In this document: piece after piece, positions 48,626 to 57,667 of the stretch
Layout of the letters: each line of letters opens with the position of its first letter
How positions within the stretch are numbered: position 1 is the first letter of the stretch
Assembly (NCBI GenBank): GCA_009782915.1
Contig: WRIC01000007.1
Location: forward strand, 1 to 64,000
DNA from: Propionibacteriaceae bacterium
GTDB lineage: Bacteria; Actinomycetota; Actinomycetes; Propionibacteriales; Propionibacteriaceae
Direction: 5' to 3'
DNA length: 64,000 nt
Notes under the pieces: model-generated
Seen by the model: the letters and a program-made list of their open reading frames with translations, nothing else
Told to the model about the DNA's origin: nothing
Database searches by the model: none
Position numbers and translations under genes: made by a program

Positions 48626-49348
48626 GTGGCTGTCAAGATTCGTTTGAAGAGGCTCGGCAAGATTCGCTCGCCTCACTATCGTATTGTGATTATGGATTCG
48701 CGTCAGAAGCGCGATGGTCGAGCAATCGAAGAGATTGGGCTCTATCACCCCAAGAATGATCCCTCCCTGATTCAGGTCAACTCTGAGCGCGCTCAATACT
48801 GGTTGGGTGTGGGTGCCCAGCCCACCGAAGCTGTCGTGGCGCTATTCAAGCGCTCTGGTGACTGGCAGAAGTTCACTGGTGATGATTCCCCCTCGGGTAT
48901 TGAACCGCAAAAGGAACGCCCCGATCGTTTGGCGCGCTACAACGCCGCTGTGCAGGCCGCCCCAGAAGAGGCAGTGAAACCCAAGAAGTCCACCAAGAAA
49001 GCTGATGATTCTGAAGGTACGGATGCAGCTGAGAAACCAGCGAAAAAGACTAAAGCGAAGGCTGAAGAGACCACCGAGGTCGCCACTGATGCTGTTGCGG
49101 ATGTGACTGAAACTGCCACTGAGAAGGTGGAAGAGGTCGTTGAAGCCGCTACAGACAAGGTGAACGAGACTGCTGAAGAGACTCAAGAAGCTGTCGCTGA
49201 GAAGGTAACTGAAGCAGCTGAAGAGGTTGCTGAGAAAGTTGCCGACGTCGCTGAAGAGGCAAAAGAAGATGCTGTAGAAACCGTAGACGAGATGGTCGAA
49301 GCAGTGGTTGAGGCTGTGGATGAAGCGACTGAGAAGGCCGAGGACTGA
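48626..49348 (+). CDS. rpsP: 30S ribosomal protein S16 with long acidic Ala/Glu-rich C-terminal extension
   Basis: '[43 protein letters not shown]' S16 core; ~130 aa low-complexity tail. Confidence 0.95.
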   Translation: MAVKIRLKRLGKIRSPHYRIVIMDSRQKRDGRAIEEIGLYHPKNDPSLIQVNSERAQYWLGVGAQPTEAVVALFKRSGDWQKFTGDDSPSGIEPQKERPDRLARYNAAVQAAPEEAVKPKKSTKKADDSEGTDAAEKPAKKTKAKAEETTEVATDAVADVTETATEKVEEVVEAATDKVNETAEETQEAVAEKVTEAAEEVAEKVADVAEEAKEDAVETVDEMVEAVVEAVDEATEKAED

Positions 49349-49350
49349 TC

Positions 49351-49611
49351 ATGCTCGCCGATGCTCTAGAGCACTTGGTTCGTGGGATTGTTGATAGCCC
49401 CGATGATGTGTCGGTACGCGATCTGGATCTGCGTCGCGGGCGGATGTTGGAGGTCCGAGTGAACCCCAGTGATATCGGAAAGGTGATCGGTCGCCAGGGG
49501 CGTACCGCTCAGGCACTCCGAACGGTTGTTGGCGCGCTTGCGGGCCAGGAACAGGTCCGCGTGGATTTCCTTGATGTTGATCGTCGCCAATCCAGGAATC
49601 GTCGCTCCTGA
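49351..49611 (+). CDS. KH-domain RNA-binding protein (KhpA-like)
   Basis: 'LEHLVRGIVDSPDDVSVRDLD...VNPSDIGKVIGRQGRTAQALRTVV'; between rpsP and rimM. Confidence 0.95.
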   Translation: MLADALEHLVRGIVDSPDDVSVRDLDLRRGRMLEVRVNPSDIGKVIGRQGRTAQALRTVVGALAGQEQVRVDFLDVDRRQSRNRRS

Positions 49612-49613
49612 CC

Positions 49614-50123
49614 ATGTCCACCACCGACGTCATTGTGGGTACGGTGGGTCGCGCCCACGGGCTTCACGGTGAGGTATATGTGAATCTGCGTACGGATTCC
49701 CCCGAACTGAGGTTCACTCGTGGTGCTGTGCTGTCCTGCGGGGAGCGTGCGCTCACGGTGGCGAGTTACCGTACCCACGACAATCGGGGGGTTGTTCGTT
49801 TCGATGAGGTGGCGGATCGTACGGGTGTGGAGGCTCTGGTTGGGTCTGAATTGGTAGCCAGCGTGGAAACAGATGAATCGCCGATGGATGATGATGAGTT
49901 TTTCGATCATCAACTTATCGGGCTTGAGGTGGCCACTGAGTCTGGTGACCGCGTAGGGAGAATCACTCGCGTCGATCATCTCGGCTTCCAAGACAATCTT
50001 GTCGTGGGGACAGATGACGGTGAGCGTCTCATCCCTTTCATCACGGACTTCGTTCCCAAGGTCAGCCCTGCTGATGGGCGTGTGATCGTGGCTCCGATCC
50101 CTGGACTCCTGGAGGACCTATGA
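49614..50123 (+). CDS. rimM: Ribosome maturation factor RimM
   Basis: '[29 protein letters not shown]', PRC-barrel C-term. Confidence 0.96.
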   Translation: MSTTDVIVGTVGRAHGLHGEVYVNLRTDSPELRFTRGAVLSCGERALTVASYRTHDNRGVVRFDEVADRTGVEALVGSELVASVETDESPMDDDEFFDHQLIGLEVATESGDRVGRITRVDHLGFQDNLVVGTDDGERLIPFITDFVPKVSPADGRVIVAPIPGLLEDL

Positions 50124-50818
50124 GACTCGATTATGTGACGATCTTCCCCGACTATTTCGATGCCCTGCGTCTCTCCTTGGTGGGGAAAGCAATCGACAAC
50201 GGCATCATCTGCGTCGGCGTCCATGATCTACGTGATTGGACTGATGATGTCCATCGCAGTGTCGATGACACCCCTTTCGGTGGGGGAGCAGGCATGGTCA
50301 TGAAACCCGAGCCGTGGGGTCGCGTACTCGATGAACTCCTGGGTCCGTGTGTTCCTGCTTCCACTGAGGGGGTTTGCCTGGTGATTCCTACCCCCAGTGG
50401 CGTACCCTTCACCCAGACCCAAGCCCAGGACCTGAGTACCTATGAGCATCTGGTGTTTGCGTGCGGGCGTTACGAGGGGATTGATGCTCGGGTTGCGCAG
50501 TACGCTCGTGGGTTGGTGGAGGTACGCGAGGTGTCGCTGGGTGACTATGTGTTGAATGGCGGTGAGGTGGCTGCCCTAGCAATGACGGAGGCAATCGTAC
50601 GGCTTCTTCCTGGTGTGGTCGGGAACCCCGAGTCCTTGGAGGAAGAATCCCATTCCCCAGGGTTGGACTCCTTGCTGGAGTATCCGGTCTACACCAAACC
50701 CTCGTCGTGGCGCGGAATCGACGTACCCGACGTACTGCTGTCTGGTCATCACGCCAAGATTGCCGCGTGGCGCCGCGACCAAGCCGAGCAGATCACCCAG
50801 CTGAGACGCGCAGAGTGA
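50120..50818 (+). CDS. trmD: tRNA (guanine-N1)-methyltransferase
   Basis: '[24 protein letters not shown]', '[13 protein letters not shown]', '[31 protein letters not shown]'. Confidence 0.98.
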   Translation: MRLDYVTIFPDYFDALRLSLVGKAIDNGIICVGVHDLRDWTDDVHRSVDDTPFGGGAGMVMKPEPWGRVLDELLGPCVPASTEGVCLVIPTPSGVPFTQTQAQDLSTYEHLVFACGRYEGIDARVAQYARGLVEVREVSLGDYVLNGGEVAALAMTEAIVRLLPGVVGNPESLEEESHSPGLDSLLEYPVYTKPSSWRGIDVPDVLLSGHHAKIAAWRRDQAEQITQLRRAE

Positions 50819-50880
50819 CTCTGCAGAGGTAGCTTGCTGGTTGGGTAGAATGATGGCCGTGCTAGGGGGAAAGGCGAAAC

Positions 50881-51516
50881 ATGACCCACTGCAAGCTGAC
50901 AGGATTCCTGTCTGGATTCATCGCGCTAGCCCTAACGACAGGAATGCTCTCGGGATGCTCTTCGGCTGATGACTTCCTTGATCGGGTATTCGTTGATCCT
51001 CAGCCCTCAACAGTGGATGTTTCACCCTTGGTCCAACTGGCCGGTGAACACATTGACCGGGTGAGGGAAGTTGCCCAGGGTTTCCAGGACCACGACGAGG
51101 TGACCGGCTTTGTTGAAGAAACCGTCGAAGTGGATTATCTCACTGGCCATTATCAGTTCCAGTGGGGTGGGGACCTCGTGAAAGTGAGGGTGCTCATCTA
51201 CGACTCAGATGACCGTGCCAAAGAGGTGGGAGGTTTGAACAGTTGGCGCCACGGAGTCAATGACGGATACAGCTACACCGACATCATCAATGACAACAAT
51301 ACAGAAGCCGTCCTCGTTGACTCGATGAAGAATTCCTATCTATCGAAGAATTCCGAAGTACCACTGCCGAAAGCTCCGCGCTATGTGGACAGCGATGTAC
51401 GAGTGGGTCCCGCCGTGTTTTCGATCCGTGAGATTATTGGGAAACGAGATCTTAACAACACCCTCACCACCCAATTCATTGCAACCCTCGTCGAGCAACT
51501 CATGGAAACCGAGTAG
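50881..51516 (+). CDS. Predicted lipoprotein
   Basis: 'MTHCKLTGFLSGFIALALTTGMLSGCSS' lipobox. Confidence 0.75.
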   Translation: MTHCKLTGFLSGFIALALTTGMLSGCSSADDFLDRVFVDPQPSTVDVSPLVQLAGEHIDRVREVAQGFQDHDEVTGFVEETVEVDYLTGHYQFQWGGDLVKVRVLIYDSDDRAKEVGGLNSWRHGVNDGYSYTDIINDNNTEAVLVDSMKNSYLSKNSEVPLPKAPRYVDSDVRVGPAVFSIREIIGKRDLNNTLTTQFIATLVEQLMETE

Positions 51517-51559
51517 TGGTCCACCCGCCCTCCCTCTTTCTGTGGTCTACCTTCCCTCC

Positions 51560-51700
51560 GTCTTTCTGCGCGAAGTCGCAGAATCCAGACTCCACAGTTG
51601 GACAAATGTGATTTCTGGACCCTGCGAGTCGCTCCGCTCCGCAGGGTGACGGTGGTGGGACTGGTGGACCCTGCGACTTCGCGCAGGGAGACGGTGGTGG
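51560..51700. repeat. Composite hairpin repeat
   Basis: 'ctttctgcgcgaagtcgcagaatccagactccacagttggacaaatgtgatttctggaccctgcgagtcgctccgctccgcagggtgacgg'. Confidence 0.9.
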
Positions 51701-51838
51701 GGTGTGCAGGGAGACTGGTGGGGTGTGCAGGGAGGCAGTGGTGGAGGGAGGCAGTGGTGGTGGGGTGTGCAGGGAGACTGGTGGGGCGTGTAGGGAGACG
51801 GTGGAGGGGTGCAGGGAGGCAGTGGTGGAGGGGTGCGG
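51700..51838. repeat. G/T-rich degenerate minisatellite
   Basis: Repeated 'ggtggggtgtgcagggagac' / 'cagtggtggaggg..' units. Confidence 0.85.
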
Positions 51839-51916
51839 ACAACCTTTCTCCCGTCCGCGGAGCGAAACCGCATCATCCCGTCATTCTGCGCGAAGTCGCA
51901 GAATCCAGACTAGCGA

Positions 51917-52702
51917 TCAACCACCACTGTGGAGGGTGCCCTTGTCGGAGTCGCTACACTGCGCAACAACCGCTCCTAGCACCTCCCCAAGAGAGTCGTG
52001 AATCACCAGGTGTGCCGACCTATCGGCGGGGGTTTCACTCTTGTTGATCAGTACGAGGTGATCACCGTGAAAGTGTTCCACCAGTGTGGCTGCTGGGTAG
52101 ACAGCTAAGGATGTTCCACCAACAATCAGCAGGTCAGCTTGCTCAATAAAGTGGGCTGCTTTCTTCCATTGTTTCTGAGGAAGGTTTTCTTCATACATAA
52201 CAACGTCGGGGCGGACCGTACCACCGCACAAATCACAAGTGGGAATGCCGTCCTGCGCCAAGGCGTACTCCAACGAATAGTCGTGGCGGCACTTCACACA
52301 ATAGTGTCGCCAGTTGGATCCGTGCAGTTCGATAACATTCTTGCTTCCTGCTGCCTGGTGCAGACCATCCACATTCTGGGTGACGACCGCCGACAGATGC
52401 CCCTGTTCTTCTAGTGTTGCTAGAGCCAGATGAGCGGCATTAGGCAAAGCATCCACAGCAACAAGATTCTCCCGGTAATACTGAAAGAACAGTTCCGGTT
52501 CACGAACAAAACAGGAGTACGACAGCAGGTATTCCGGTTCTTTCCCAAACACCTGCTGAGCATGGTAGAGCCCCGTTTCTGATCGAAAATCCGGAATCCC
52601 GCTCTCGGTTGACACCCCAGCCCCACCAAAGAAAACAGCTGACTTCGCGCAGTAGATGAGGTCCTTGAGTTGCGACACTTGATTGCCCAGAAATTCGGTC
52701 AT
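51917..52702 (-). CDS. Sir2 family NAD-dependent deacylase
   Basis: '[18 protein letters not shown]', '[14 protein letters not shown]', '[14 protein letters not shown]', zinc Cys pairs, '[15 protein letters not shown]'. Confidence 0.96.
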   Translation of the reverse strand: MTEFLGNQVSQLKDLIYCAKSAVFFGGAGVSTESGIPDFRSETGLYHAQQVFGKEPEYLLSYSCFVREPELFFQYYRENLVAVDALPNAAHLALATLEEQGHLSAVVTQNVDGLHQAAGSKNVIELHGSNWRHYCVKCRHDYSLEYALAQDGIPTCDLCGGTVRPDVVMYEENLPQKQWKKAAHFIEQADLLIVGGTSLAVYPAATLVEHFHGDHLVLINKSETPADRSAHLVIHDSLGEVLGAVVAQCSDSDKGTLHSGG

Positions 52703-52854
52703 TTCTTTTCCGCTTCGAGGGATGCTTCCAGCATTGATTGTTCTGTGATGGGCTCACCAGTGAGAGTGTGAAGCCCAGCCTTGTCGAGTTCCAGGTCAAC
52801 GACTTCTGATTCGCCTGGGACGAAGCGGTACTTGCTCGGGTCGATAGTAGTCAT
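52699..52854 (-). CDS. 51-aa small protein upstream of and overlapping the Sir2 gene (ATGA)
   Basis: Hand translation: [51 protein letters not shown]; stop TGA overlaps the Sir2 ATG. Below the length cut-off of the supplied ORF list. Confidence 0.8.
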   Translation of the reverse strand: MTTIDPSKYRFVPGESEVVDLELDKAGLHTLTGEPITEQSMLEASLEAEKK

Positions 52855-52976
52855 ATCGTTTCCTCTCTAGGCATGGTCACATAATAATTGATGGAGAGCA
52901 TCGGTGGTGGGAGTGTTGTCACTTGGTATTGATACGTGGCTCGTGGTGATAGAAGTGTACTCGCCAATGATGTGAG

Positions 52977-53050
52977 TACCCCCTCAGGGATTCGAACCCT
53001 GGACACGCGGATTAAGAGTCCGCTGCTCTAACCAACTGAGCTAAGGAGGC
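52977..53050 (-). tRNA. tRNA-Lys (anticodon CTT)
   Basis: Reverse complement GCCTCCTTAGCTCAGTTGGTTAGAGCAGCGGACTCTTAATCCGCGTGTCCAGGGTTCGAATCCCTGAGGGGGTA; CTCTTAA anticodon loop. Confidence 0.97.
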
Positions 53051-53135
53051 GTGCCCAAATACTTTACCGCATGAGAGTGTCTCGGGAGAAATTCCCGCAT
53101 CGGGTTCCATGTAACTGTTCCACCCGTACCGTAGA

Positions 53136-53732
53136 GTGGATTCCACTATGAGGAAGCAACCACGTACGTACGCAAGAAGGCGCAGGAAGCCGGTGGGTCG
53201 TGTTTCGCGATTCTGGTGGATTGTTTTGCTCATCGGGTGTGTTGCGTTGGTTTATGTGTTGGCGCCGGAGTTGTTCGACCAACCTCCGCCCGTGGAATAT
53301 CCCGGTACGCCAGCAACGGTCTCCTATGTATTTGATGGTGACACAATTGAAGTGAGAACAGACAAGGGGAAGTGGTCGGTGAGGTTCTTGGGTATTGATG
53401 CCCCCGAGATGGGGCAGGGGAAGGGGCCCAATGAGTGTGGCGCAGCTGATGCCACAAACGAACTCCGCCGTATCCTGCCCAAGGGAACTCGAATCCACCT
53501 CATCACGGACAAGAATTCCCAGGACAAAGATCGCTTCAATCGTCTTCTGCGCTACGTGGAAGTCGATGGCGAGGATGTGGGCAAGATGCTGATCGACAAG
53601 GGCCTGGTCGGTGCCTGGCATCCCAGGAGCGACGGTACGCCCGAACGTTTCGATTCTTACAGGAAAGCAGCAAGTACGGCCAAAAGCTCCAAGACTGGTT
53701 CCTGGGCTGTCTGCCCATCCTTGGGTAGGTAG
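53136..53732 (+). CDS. Thermonuclease (SNase-like) family protein
   Basis: 'VSYVFDGDTIEVRTDKGKWSVRFLGIDAPEMGQGKGPNECGAADATNELRRILP...DRFNRLLRYVEVDGEDVGKMLIDKGL'. Confidence 0.93.
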   Translation: MDSTMRKQPRTYARRRRKPVGRVSRFWWIVLLIGCVALVYVLAPELFDQPPPVEYPGTPATVSYVFDGDTIEVRTDKGKWSVRFLGIDAPEMGQGKGPNECGAADATNELRRILPKGTRIHLITDKNSQDKDRFNRLLRYVEVDGEDVGKMLIDKGLVGAWHPRSDGTPERFDSYRKAASTAKSSKTGSWAVCPSLGR

Positions 53733-54223
53733 TATAAGTGGGTGCTTGGATGCTCTTTGGATGGACCTTTCTCGGGCTGTGGCAAGCGTTTGCGTGACCA
53801 TACCCGTTTCGCCTGTAAAAACCATGAACCGCTAACACTGTATTCACTAGGGATCATTTCCCCTTGGCAAGCTGGGGTGGACTGTTTACACAACAGTTTG
53901 GTGATAGAGCGATTCAAGTGTTCGCCCAGTCTAAGTGATTTGAGATGAACTTGCCGACTTACCTACTGGTATTCGGGCACTAACTTGGGTCGGACATGAG
54001 CCAGATACCACTGAAAACATGCACGCATTTGGATGATTGGAGGCTTCGTCCTTGCTGCTTTGTTGTGGCCACTAGCAATAATGATCGTCCTGAATTCATG
54101 ACGGAATAGGTTACTTCATGGTGGCTTTCTAGCCGGGTAAATGCCTTCCCTACTAGGGGAAGCTTGGGAACTGCTTGCTTGCCCGCTCCAAGGTTCCCAA
54201 GGTCCCTGGAATTTTGTTTGTGT

Positions 54224-54258
54224 GATGACTTAACCCCCATGATGAGGGCTAAGTCATC
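54224..54258. repeat. Inverted repeat at the end of an unassigned ~560-bp gap
   Basis: GATGACTTA...TAAGTCATC with partly paired interior (aacccccatgatgagggc). Confidence 0.6.
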
Positions 54259-54293
54259 ATACGGAGTCGATTTTGGTTGAAAACCGGTCCCGT

Positions 54294-54677
54294 TCAGCAG
54301 TGATCGACCACTCCTAGATGATCTTTTATGATTCTCAGCGGGAGATATTGGTCTCTTTGGGCAGTGAGGGCGTACCTGAGGCGGTTCACGTCGTCGCTGG
54401 AAAATTCTTTGAAACCTGATGAGGAGTCTGGCCCGAGAAGGCCCTCGCTAACGAAGTATCGAATTTTCGAGAGGGACACTGTTGGGAAATCAGGCTTCAA
54501 CAGCGAGATGACTTGACCGAGATTGAAAGGCGATCCTGGAATCTCCTCACCATAACCTGGATATCTCGGGGACTGCTTCTCTTGTTCCGCGCAGTGTTCC
54601 AGGATTTCTTGGCCGCACTGCGAGCAGACCTGCGGGGTGCTGGTGAGTTTTTCTTCACATTCAAGACAAAGGGTCAT
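54294..54677 (-). CDS. Short MerR/FtsR-like protein with N-terminal zinc ribbon
   Basis: 'CLECEEKL...CSQCGQEILEHC' then 'FNLGQVISLLKPDFPTVSLSKIRYFVSEGLLGPDSSSGFKEFSSDDVNRLRYALTAQRDQYLPLRIIKDHL'. Confidence 0.82.
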   Translation of the reverse strand: MTLCLECEEKLTSTPQVCSQCGQEILEHCAEQEKQSPRYPGYGEEIPGSPFNLGQVISLLKPDFPTVSLSKIRYFVSEGLLGPDSSSGFKEFSSDDVNRLRYALTAQRDQYLPLRIIKDHLGVVDHC

Positions 54678-54786
54678 AGCTACTCCTTGGTGAGGTGGAC
54701 CAACTAGTGTAGATCGCTATGCCAAGCATCTTGTGGCACCACACCCAACAAATCCAACAACAAAATCCGTGACTCCATGAATATGG

Positions 54787-54847
54787 CAGGGGGACAGGCC
54801 CCACTGTCCTCCCGGTATTCCGGTGTGACAGTGGGCCTGTCCCCCTG
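54787..54847. repeat. Long GC-rich palindrome (GGGGACAG family)
   Basis: CAGGGGGACAGGCC(C)CACTGTC...GACAGTGGGCCTGTCCCCCTG. Confidence 0.8.
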
Positions 54848-54854
54848 TTGGTCA

Positions 54855-55886
54855 CTAGGTGGCCAGGGCTAGGGGGCGCTCGTGGGCGAGGGGGGAAGAA
54901 CCAACAGACACACAGTCTGTGGTTGCTTTCTTGAGTGCAAAGCGGGCCTGCTTGGCGAGCCGGTCGGCTTGTTCGTTGTACGAGTTGCCTGCGTGTCCTT
55001 TGACCCATACGAGCTCGCTGCCACTGGTTTTCATCATTTTTCTGATGTTCTTCACCAGCGGGGTGTAGGCGTGTTTGTCATCCAAGGAGGGTGTGGTGAT
55101 CCAGGCGATCGCAATCTTGGAGTCGGTGCAAATTGTCAGCTTCCCACTCAAATCTGTTAGTACGAGTTCGATTCCTCGAAGCTCCGCTCTGGTGGAGCAT
55201 GTCCCAAGAGCAGAGTTACCAGTGTTAGACCGACCATCAGCAGTCACGTACGCCCAACCAAGACCACTGTTCTTGTTGATGTCCGCGGAACCATCTGTCG
55301 CCACCACGAGAGGAACAGGGGACGGTTTCGGCACAACCAGTGGCAGCACCACATCCAGTGGTAGCTCAAATGCTAGGGCCTTGTGCTGAGTTCTTGTCTT
55401 TTCACTGCTGGTCAATTTTTCCCGCAACACCGTGGCAGGGAAACTCGGCTGAGCTTTCATCAGTGTTTCTCTGACCGGACGATAGCTGACATGCACATCT
55501 CCAACAACATCCAGCTCAACACACAAGGTGTGCACCCTGGCGAACTCGTCGAGCACAATCGCACTGGTTTGTTCTGGGGAACAAGGCTGTGGGACAACAA
55601 TTCGGGCAACATCCCACTGGGCCTTCTCAGAGTCACGGATCATTGTTTGGATGAAGGAGCCTTCACCTCTGCAATGACGAGTAATGATGGCACGAATCGT
55701 ACGTTCGGTTAACGAGGCATCCTGCGTGGGAACGCCATGGGACTCGCCCCTATCAGGTACGAGGCTTGTTTTGTGGTCGGTGAACACCTTGCGGAGATTC
55801 ATCCAGAACTGTGCAATATTTCTTGCGAACTGCTTCATGATTTTTCCTTTCGTGGAACTAGCCGCCACAGTTGCTCGGGTGAGCAA
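54855..55886 (-). CDS. RNase H-like protein with unassigned N-terminal region (start probably near 55838)
   Basis: 'VVATDGSADINKNSGLGWAYVTADG', 'CSTRAELRGIELVL', 'TICTDSKIAIAWI', 'VKGHAGNSYNEQADRLAKQA' RNase HI motifs. Confidence 0.88.
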   Translation of the reverse strand: MLTRATVAASSTKGKIMKQFARNIAQFWMNLRKVFTDHKTSLVPDRGESHGVPTQDASLTERTIRAIITRHCRGEGSFIQTMIRDSEKAQWDVARIVVPQPCSPEQTSAIVLDEFARVHTLCVELDVVGDVHVSYRPVRETLMKAQPSFPATVLREKLTSSEKTRTQHKALAFELPLDVVLPLVVPKPSPVPLVVATDGSADINKNSGLGWAYVTADGRSNTGNSALGTCSTRAELRGIELVLTDLSGKLTICTDSKIAIAWITTPSLDDKHAYTPLVKNIRKMMKTSGSELVWVKGHAGNSYNEQADRLAKQARFALKKATTDCVSVGSSPLAHERPLALAT

Positions 55887-55994
55887 CAGGCGGTGAAGCC
55901 GAACAGGTTTTCACTGTCCGTTGTTGATAAAGACCACCCATGAGCCATCTCCCGGACAGAAAATACAAATGGGTTTGTCCTTGGCTTTCTGCCC

Positions 55995-56100
55995 CGTCAC
56001 CCTGCGCACTGCGAGTCGCGCTGGCGCGCTCCGCAGCACAAGCTCCGTCGCAGGGTCCAGACATCACATTTAAACAACTGTGGAGTCTGGATTCCGTGAC
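55995..56100. repeat. Composite hairpin repeat
   Basis: 'gtcaccctgcgcactgcgagtcgcgctggcgcgctccgcagcacaagctccgtcgcagggtccagacatcacatttaaacaactgtggagtctggattccgtgac'. Confidence 0.85.
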
Positions 56101-56307
56101 TTCGCACGGAATGACCAAGGAGCATCTGTGGAGTCTGGATTCCGTGACTTTGCACGGAATGACCAAGGAGCATCTGTGGAGTCTGGATTCCGTGACTTTG
56201 CACGGAATGACCAAGGAGCATCTGTGGAGTCTGGATTCCGTGACTTCGCACGGAATGACCAAGGGGCATCTGTGGAGTCTGGATTCCGTGACTTCGCACG
56301 GAATGAC
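56080..56307. repeat. 48-bp tandem array, 5 units
   Basis: Unit 'gtggagtctggattccgtgactt(c/t)gcacggaatgaccaagg(a/g)gcatct' at 56080, 56128, 56176, 56224, 56272. Confidence 0.97.
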
Positions 56308-56378
56308 GGGGTGGGCGGTATTCCGCAGGAAGACGGTAAAATGGGATATGTGGACCGACACACCAGGAGGGGTCGACA

Positions 56379-57554
56379 GTGAGCCACTACCACCAGCAAC
56401 CTCCCGTAGGGCGGTACGACGTACCGCCGGGAGTTGGACCTGCCCGGCCGCAGCATATCTATCCCCAACAAGTTCAACAACCGCACCCGGCGTACCCATC
56501 ACAACAGGTTTATCCTCAACCTGTAGTCCCACCCGTCCACCAACGCCCGTACCCTCACACGCAGGTGCCCCCAGCGCAGATACAGCGCCACCAGACCAAC
56601 CCCTGGCCACCACAGCAGTACTACCAGCAACAGGCGTATCCGCCTCGTCCGCAGCAGTGGACCCAAGTACGGCCACCACAGAAGAAATCGCATGTTGGCT
56701 CCGTTGTGGGGTGGTCGATTTTTCTGTTCATCGGATTGCCTATCATCCTTGGTGTCTTCGGTGCCTTGGCTGACCCAACCACCAGCTACAACCCGTCGCC
56801 CCGGCCAACCGGATCGTCCAATGACCGGCCAAGCTACCCCACAACTGAGGAAGAGGCGGTAGACCTCGTGCGGAACCACCCGCTCTACAATCTTGACCTT
56901 GAGCCAACCGATTGCCAGCTTCCGCGCATTAATGTTCTCAACAGTTCGCCAAGTACGATTCAGCAACACATGGAGGGGGCCATTGATTGCTTAATGGAGG
57001 TCTGGGGTGATGAGTTGGCCTACGACGACTATGTATTCAAGCGTCCAGCCCTCATTGTTTATGAGGTGGAAATCACCGCTGCTTGCGGGGTCATGGGTGA
57101 GGTTAAGGCAGCTTATTGCGCAGCAGATAACTCGATCTACATTTCTACTGGGTGGTTTGCTACGTTCTCGCCAGAACATCAACGCTCAGGTTTCCTTGCG
57201 GACAAGGTTGTAGCCCATGAGTTCAGCCATGCTATTCAGGCCCATACAAGAATTCTCTCCGGCGAATGGTACCTGAGCAAGAATGCTTCCAGTCAAGCCG
57301 AAGAGTTAGAATTTAGTCGGCGTCTGGAATTGCAGGCCCAATGCTTTGCTGGACTTTCCCTCAATTCCTTGGGTGTGACGTCTCAGGGCCGTGAAACGAT
57401 TGAAAATATCGCAGGAAGCCAATTAGACACAGCCCCCTACGAGGGTACACACGGCACAAGCGAACATTATGCATGGTGGATCAAACAGGGTCTCAACTCC
57501 AGAACAGTATCAGTATGCAATACCTTTATCGCTGATGCTGAATTGGTGAGCTAA
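56379..57554 (+). CDS. Putative neutral zinc metallopeptidase with Pro/Gln-rich N-terminus
   Basis: GTG start, Pro/Gln-rich region, TM, 'ISTGWFATFS...LADKVVAHEFSHAIQAHTRIL' with HExxH. Confidence 0.83.
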   Translation: MSHYHQQPPVGRYDVPPGVGPARPQHIYPQQVQQPHPAYPSQQVYPQPVVPPVHQRPYPHTQVPPAQIQRHQTNPWPPQQYYQQQAYPPRPQQWTQVRPPQKKSHVGSVVGWSIFLFIGLPIILGVFGALADPTTSYNPSPRPTGSSNDRPSYPTTEEEAVDLVRNHPLYNLDLEPTDCQLPRINVLNSSPSTIQQHMEGAIDCLMEVWGDELAYDDYVFKRPALIVYEVEITAACGVMGEVKAAYCAADNSIYISTGWFATFSPEHQRSGFLADKVVAHEFSHAIQAHTRILSGEWYLSKNASSQAEELEFSRRLELQAQCFAGLSLNSLGVTSQGRETIENIAGSQLDTAPYEGTHGTSEHYAWWIKQGLNSRTVSVCNTFIADAELVS

Positions 57555-57667
57555 GGATGACGTATCTTGTTTCCCCGCTAGTCGAGCCTAACTAACCGAG
57601 TCAACTCAGCGCCCCACCTTAGCTAGACTGGAGACCCCACAAGGCAGTGAGTGGTGGAAGGAGAGAA

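Noticed and set aside
51598-52047. 149-aa plus-strand ORF with VGCAGRLVG repeats
   Set aside because: Translation of the G/T-rich minisatellite and hairpin repeats.
56080-56307. CRISPR-like array (48-bp period)
   Set aside because: Whole units repeat with no unique spacers, and no cas genes are nearby; it is a simple tandem array.
55858-56773. ORFs 55858..56679(-), 55940..56773(+), 55997..56299(-), 56070..56486(-), 56080..56382(+)
   Set aside because: Open only because the 48-bp repeat is a multiple of 3; peptides such as 'ESGFRDFARNDQGASV' are translated repeat, and they overlap the real metallopeptidase gene.
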